Below are positions 63,488 to 64,000 of a DNA stretch of 64,000 nucleotides, in pieces. The stretch spans positions 682,001-746,000 of the forward strand of contig OZ244050.1 in NCBI GenBank assembly GCA_965215115.1. Direction: 5' to 3'. The notes under the pieces were generated by a model. It was given only the letters and a program-made list of their open reading frames with translations, did not search any database and was not told where the DNA came from. This DNA comes from CALDTK01 sp965215115. Lineage in GTDB: Bacteria > Bacteroidota > Bacteroidia > Chitinophagales > Saprospiraceae. Position 1 is the first letter of the stretch. Every line of letters starts with the position of its first letter. The position numbers were made by a program, and so were the translations under genes.

Positions 63488-63750
63488 TTACTTCCGCCCG
63501 ATCACCAGGAACAGGATCGCCCCGATGAAGGGGATCACCCAGATGACGATGCCCCAGATGATCTTCTCCGTGGTGCTCAGGTTGGACTTGAGCAGTTCCA
63601 TCACCGCGTAGATGATGAGGATGAGGGCGAGGACGCCGACGATGCCGAGGGTGAGCGATGCGAGCCACCGAGAAACTCGGCGCCGCTGTCGCAGGCGGAC
63701 AGGGCGACGGCGGACACGAGGGCGAGGGCGAGGGCGGGAAGGTTTTTCAT
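63488..63750 (-). pseudogene. Small PLDc_N-type lipoprotein, single frameshift
   Basis: Start ATG at 63748-63750 begins a lipoprotein signal (ALALVSAVALSACDSG) that in its own frame runs into nonsense after GAEFLGG. In the next frame a PLDc_N-like transmembrane part follows at once (GIVGVLALILIIYAVMELL, then IPFIGAILFLVIGRK) and ends at TAA 63488-63490. A one-base change near 63660 would restore a normal protein of about 85 residues, as found in many Bacteroidota. It is either a recent frameshift or a sequence error. The second part has no start codon of its own. Confidence 0.7.
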
Positions 63751-63800
63751 AGGGTTGGTTCGAGTGTACCCTCGGCGCAACGCCTTAATCAGGTTAGGAT

Positions 63801-63815
63801 GTTTTGGCGAAAGCC
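63801..63815 (+). repeat. Mini-hairpin motif copy, consensus
   Basis: Exact consensus in the gap between the small lipoprotein gene and the last gene; a second, imperfect copy with a five-base loop follows at 63918-63933. Confidence 0.88.
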
Positions 63816-63823
63816 CACCGGCG

Positions 63824-64000
63824 CTACTCCTTCACGACCGCCCGGCTCACGGTGCCGGCGTCCGTGCGGAGCTCCAGTACGTAGTACCCCGCCGGGAGCG
63901 CACCCAGATCGAGCACCGTTTTGGCGAAAAGCTCCTCCCCCGGCCGGCGGAGCACAACCTGCCCCGTGACGTTGCGAACCGTGAGCGCCCCCACGGCGGT
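63824..64000 (-). CDS. C-terminal end of a T9SS-secreted protein
   Basis: The last 58 residues of a protein whose gene enters from the right edge. They form a type A sorting domain of the type IX secretion system: LTVRNVTGQVVLRR, LFAKTVLDLGALPAGYYVLE and a final SRAVVKE. The domain is cut off after translocation across the outer membrane by the T9SS sortase. The identity of the cargo cannot be told from this part. Confidence 0.85.
   Translation of the reverse strand, partial: TAVGALTVRNVTGQVVLRRPGEELFAKTVLDLGALPAGYYVLELRTDAGTVSRAVVKE

Larger units (their letters stand above)
208..63933. repeat. Dispersed GTTTT + 3-bp stem + GNAA-loop mini-hairpin family (about 52 copies)
   Basis: The consensus is GTTTTGGCGAAAGCC. 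Exact copies on the plus strand start at 2921, 3187, 13341, 22275, 25980, 31219, 40956, 45118, 52839, 62638, 63801; on the minus strand their left ends are 29441, 46110, 48287, 53876, 60381. Same stem with another loop: 13585, 34674, 41054, 41503, 55138 (GGAA); 15953, 37135 (GTAA); 16506, 50262, 59472 (GCAA); 40648 (GACA); 8497 (CACA). Stem GAC/GTC: 208, 4914, 22799, 26946. Stem GCC/GGC: 19016, 38025, 39593 (GCCC/GGGC), 41992, 45144, 48532, 55933, 61591, 63248. Other stems: 3230 (CCC/GGG), 49641 (GGG/CCC), 48809 and 51662 (GCG/CGC), 57725 (CGC/GCG). Wobble or imperfect: 4280, 6541, 25939, 33798, 51394, 63918. Copies lie on both strands, mostly inside genes, with no orientation bias relative to transcription. 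Function is unknown. Confidence 0.9.

Noticed and set aside
208..63933. The repeated element as a protein-level motif
   Set aside because: It occurs in all frames, both strands and between genes, so it cannot be selected as a peptide.
208..63933. The repeated element as a transcription terminator
   Set aside because: The T run is 5' of the stem rather than 3', most copies are inside genes, and both orientations occur equally.

Overview
The window is GC-rich bacterial DNA and reads as a high-GC member of the Bacteroidota (Saprospiria/Lewinella-like or Rhodothermota-like; the exact lineage is inference). Supporting signs are type A C-terminal sorting domains of the type IX secretion system, TonB receptors with an N-terminal carboxypeptidase-regulatory-like domain, -7 boxes of the TAnnTTTG type, a SigZ-like sigma factor and few Shine-Dalgarno sites. 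No rRNA, tRNA, CRISPR array, prophage or intact insertion sequence was seen.

Layout. 1-5.6 kb: end of an ABC permease, a PRC-barrel protein, small membrane/exported proteins and tatC. 5.6-15.7 kb: a curli (functional amyloid) locus. One operon on the minus strand runs curlin-like protein, csgE, csgF, csgG, propeller lipoprotein; across a 0.85 kb control region, three curlin-repeat proteins and one exported protein lie on the plus strand. A further 659-residue curlin-repeat protein is at 23.9-25.9 kb. 15.8-23.8 kb: pdxH, a GH16 lipoprotein, a broken aldose epimerase, a ParE-type toxin-antitoxin pair, an AbiEii-type pair, nadR, and a LytTR regulator/histidine kinase pair. 26.3-30.7 kb: a probable metal-uptake group of two His-rich proteins, a TonB receptor and a VKOR-like protein. 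31.5-37.7 kb: a KtrB/TrkH potassium transporter, a truncated MerC, ArsR, a phosphoesterase and a CadC-like regulator. 38-48 kb: a hydrolase-propeller fusion lipoprotein, a nucleotidyltransferase and a 2190-residue secreted adhesin-like protein broken by a 146-bp tandem duplication. 48-64 kb: sigma factor, GH63-like hydrolase, TonB receptor with PnuC, hydrolase-OsmC fusion, an RsbQ-like hydrolase with a PAS hybrid kinase, a GluR0-type channel, an AAA/nuclease protein, RlmD, a frameshifted small protein and the end of a T9SS cargo protein.

The most striking signal is not a gene. A 15-bp element, consensus GTTTT-GGC-GAAA-GCC, occurs about 52 times (0.8 per kb) on both strands, inside genes in several reading frames and between genes. 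It has the form GTTTT plus a 3-bp stem plus a GNAA-type tetraloop. The two stem arms change together (GGC/GCC, GAC/GTC, GCC/GGC, CCC/GGG, GGG/CCC, GCG/CGC, CGC/GCG) while the loop stays mostly GAAA, GGAA, GTAA or GCAA. The core GCGAAAGC is a known, exceptionally stable DNA mini-hairpin. Strand and frame neutrality plus covariation point to a genome-wide DNA hairpin signal, with a density like that of DNA uptake sequences, whose reader is unknown.
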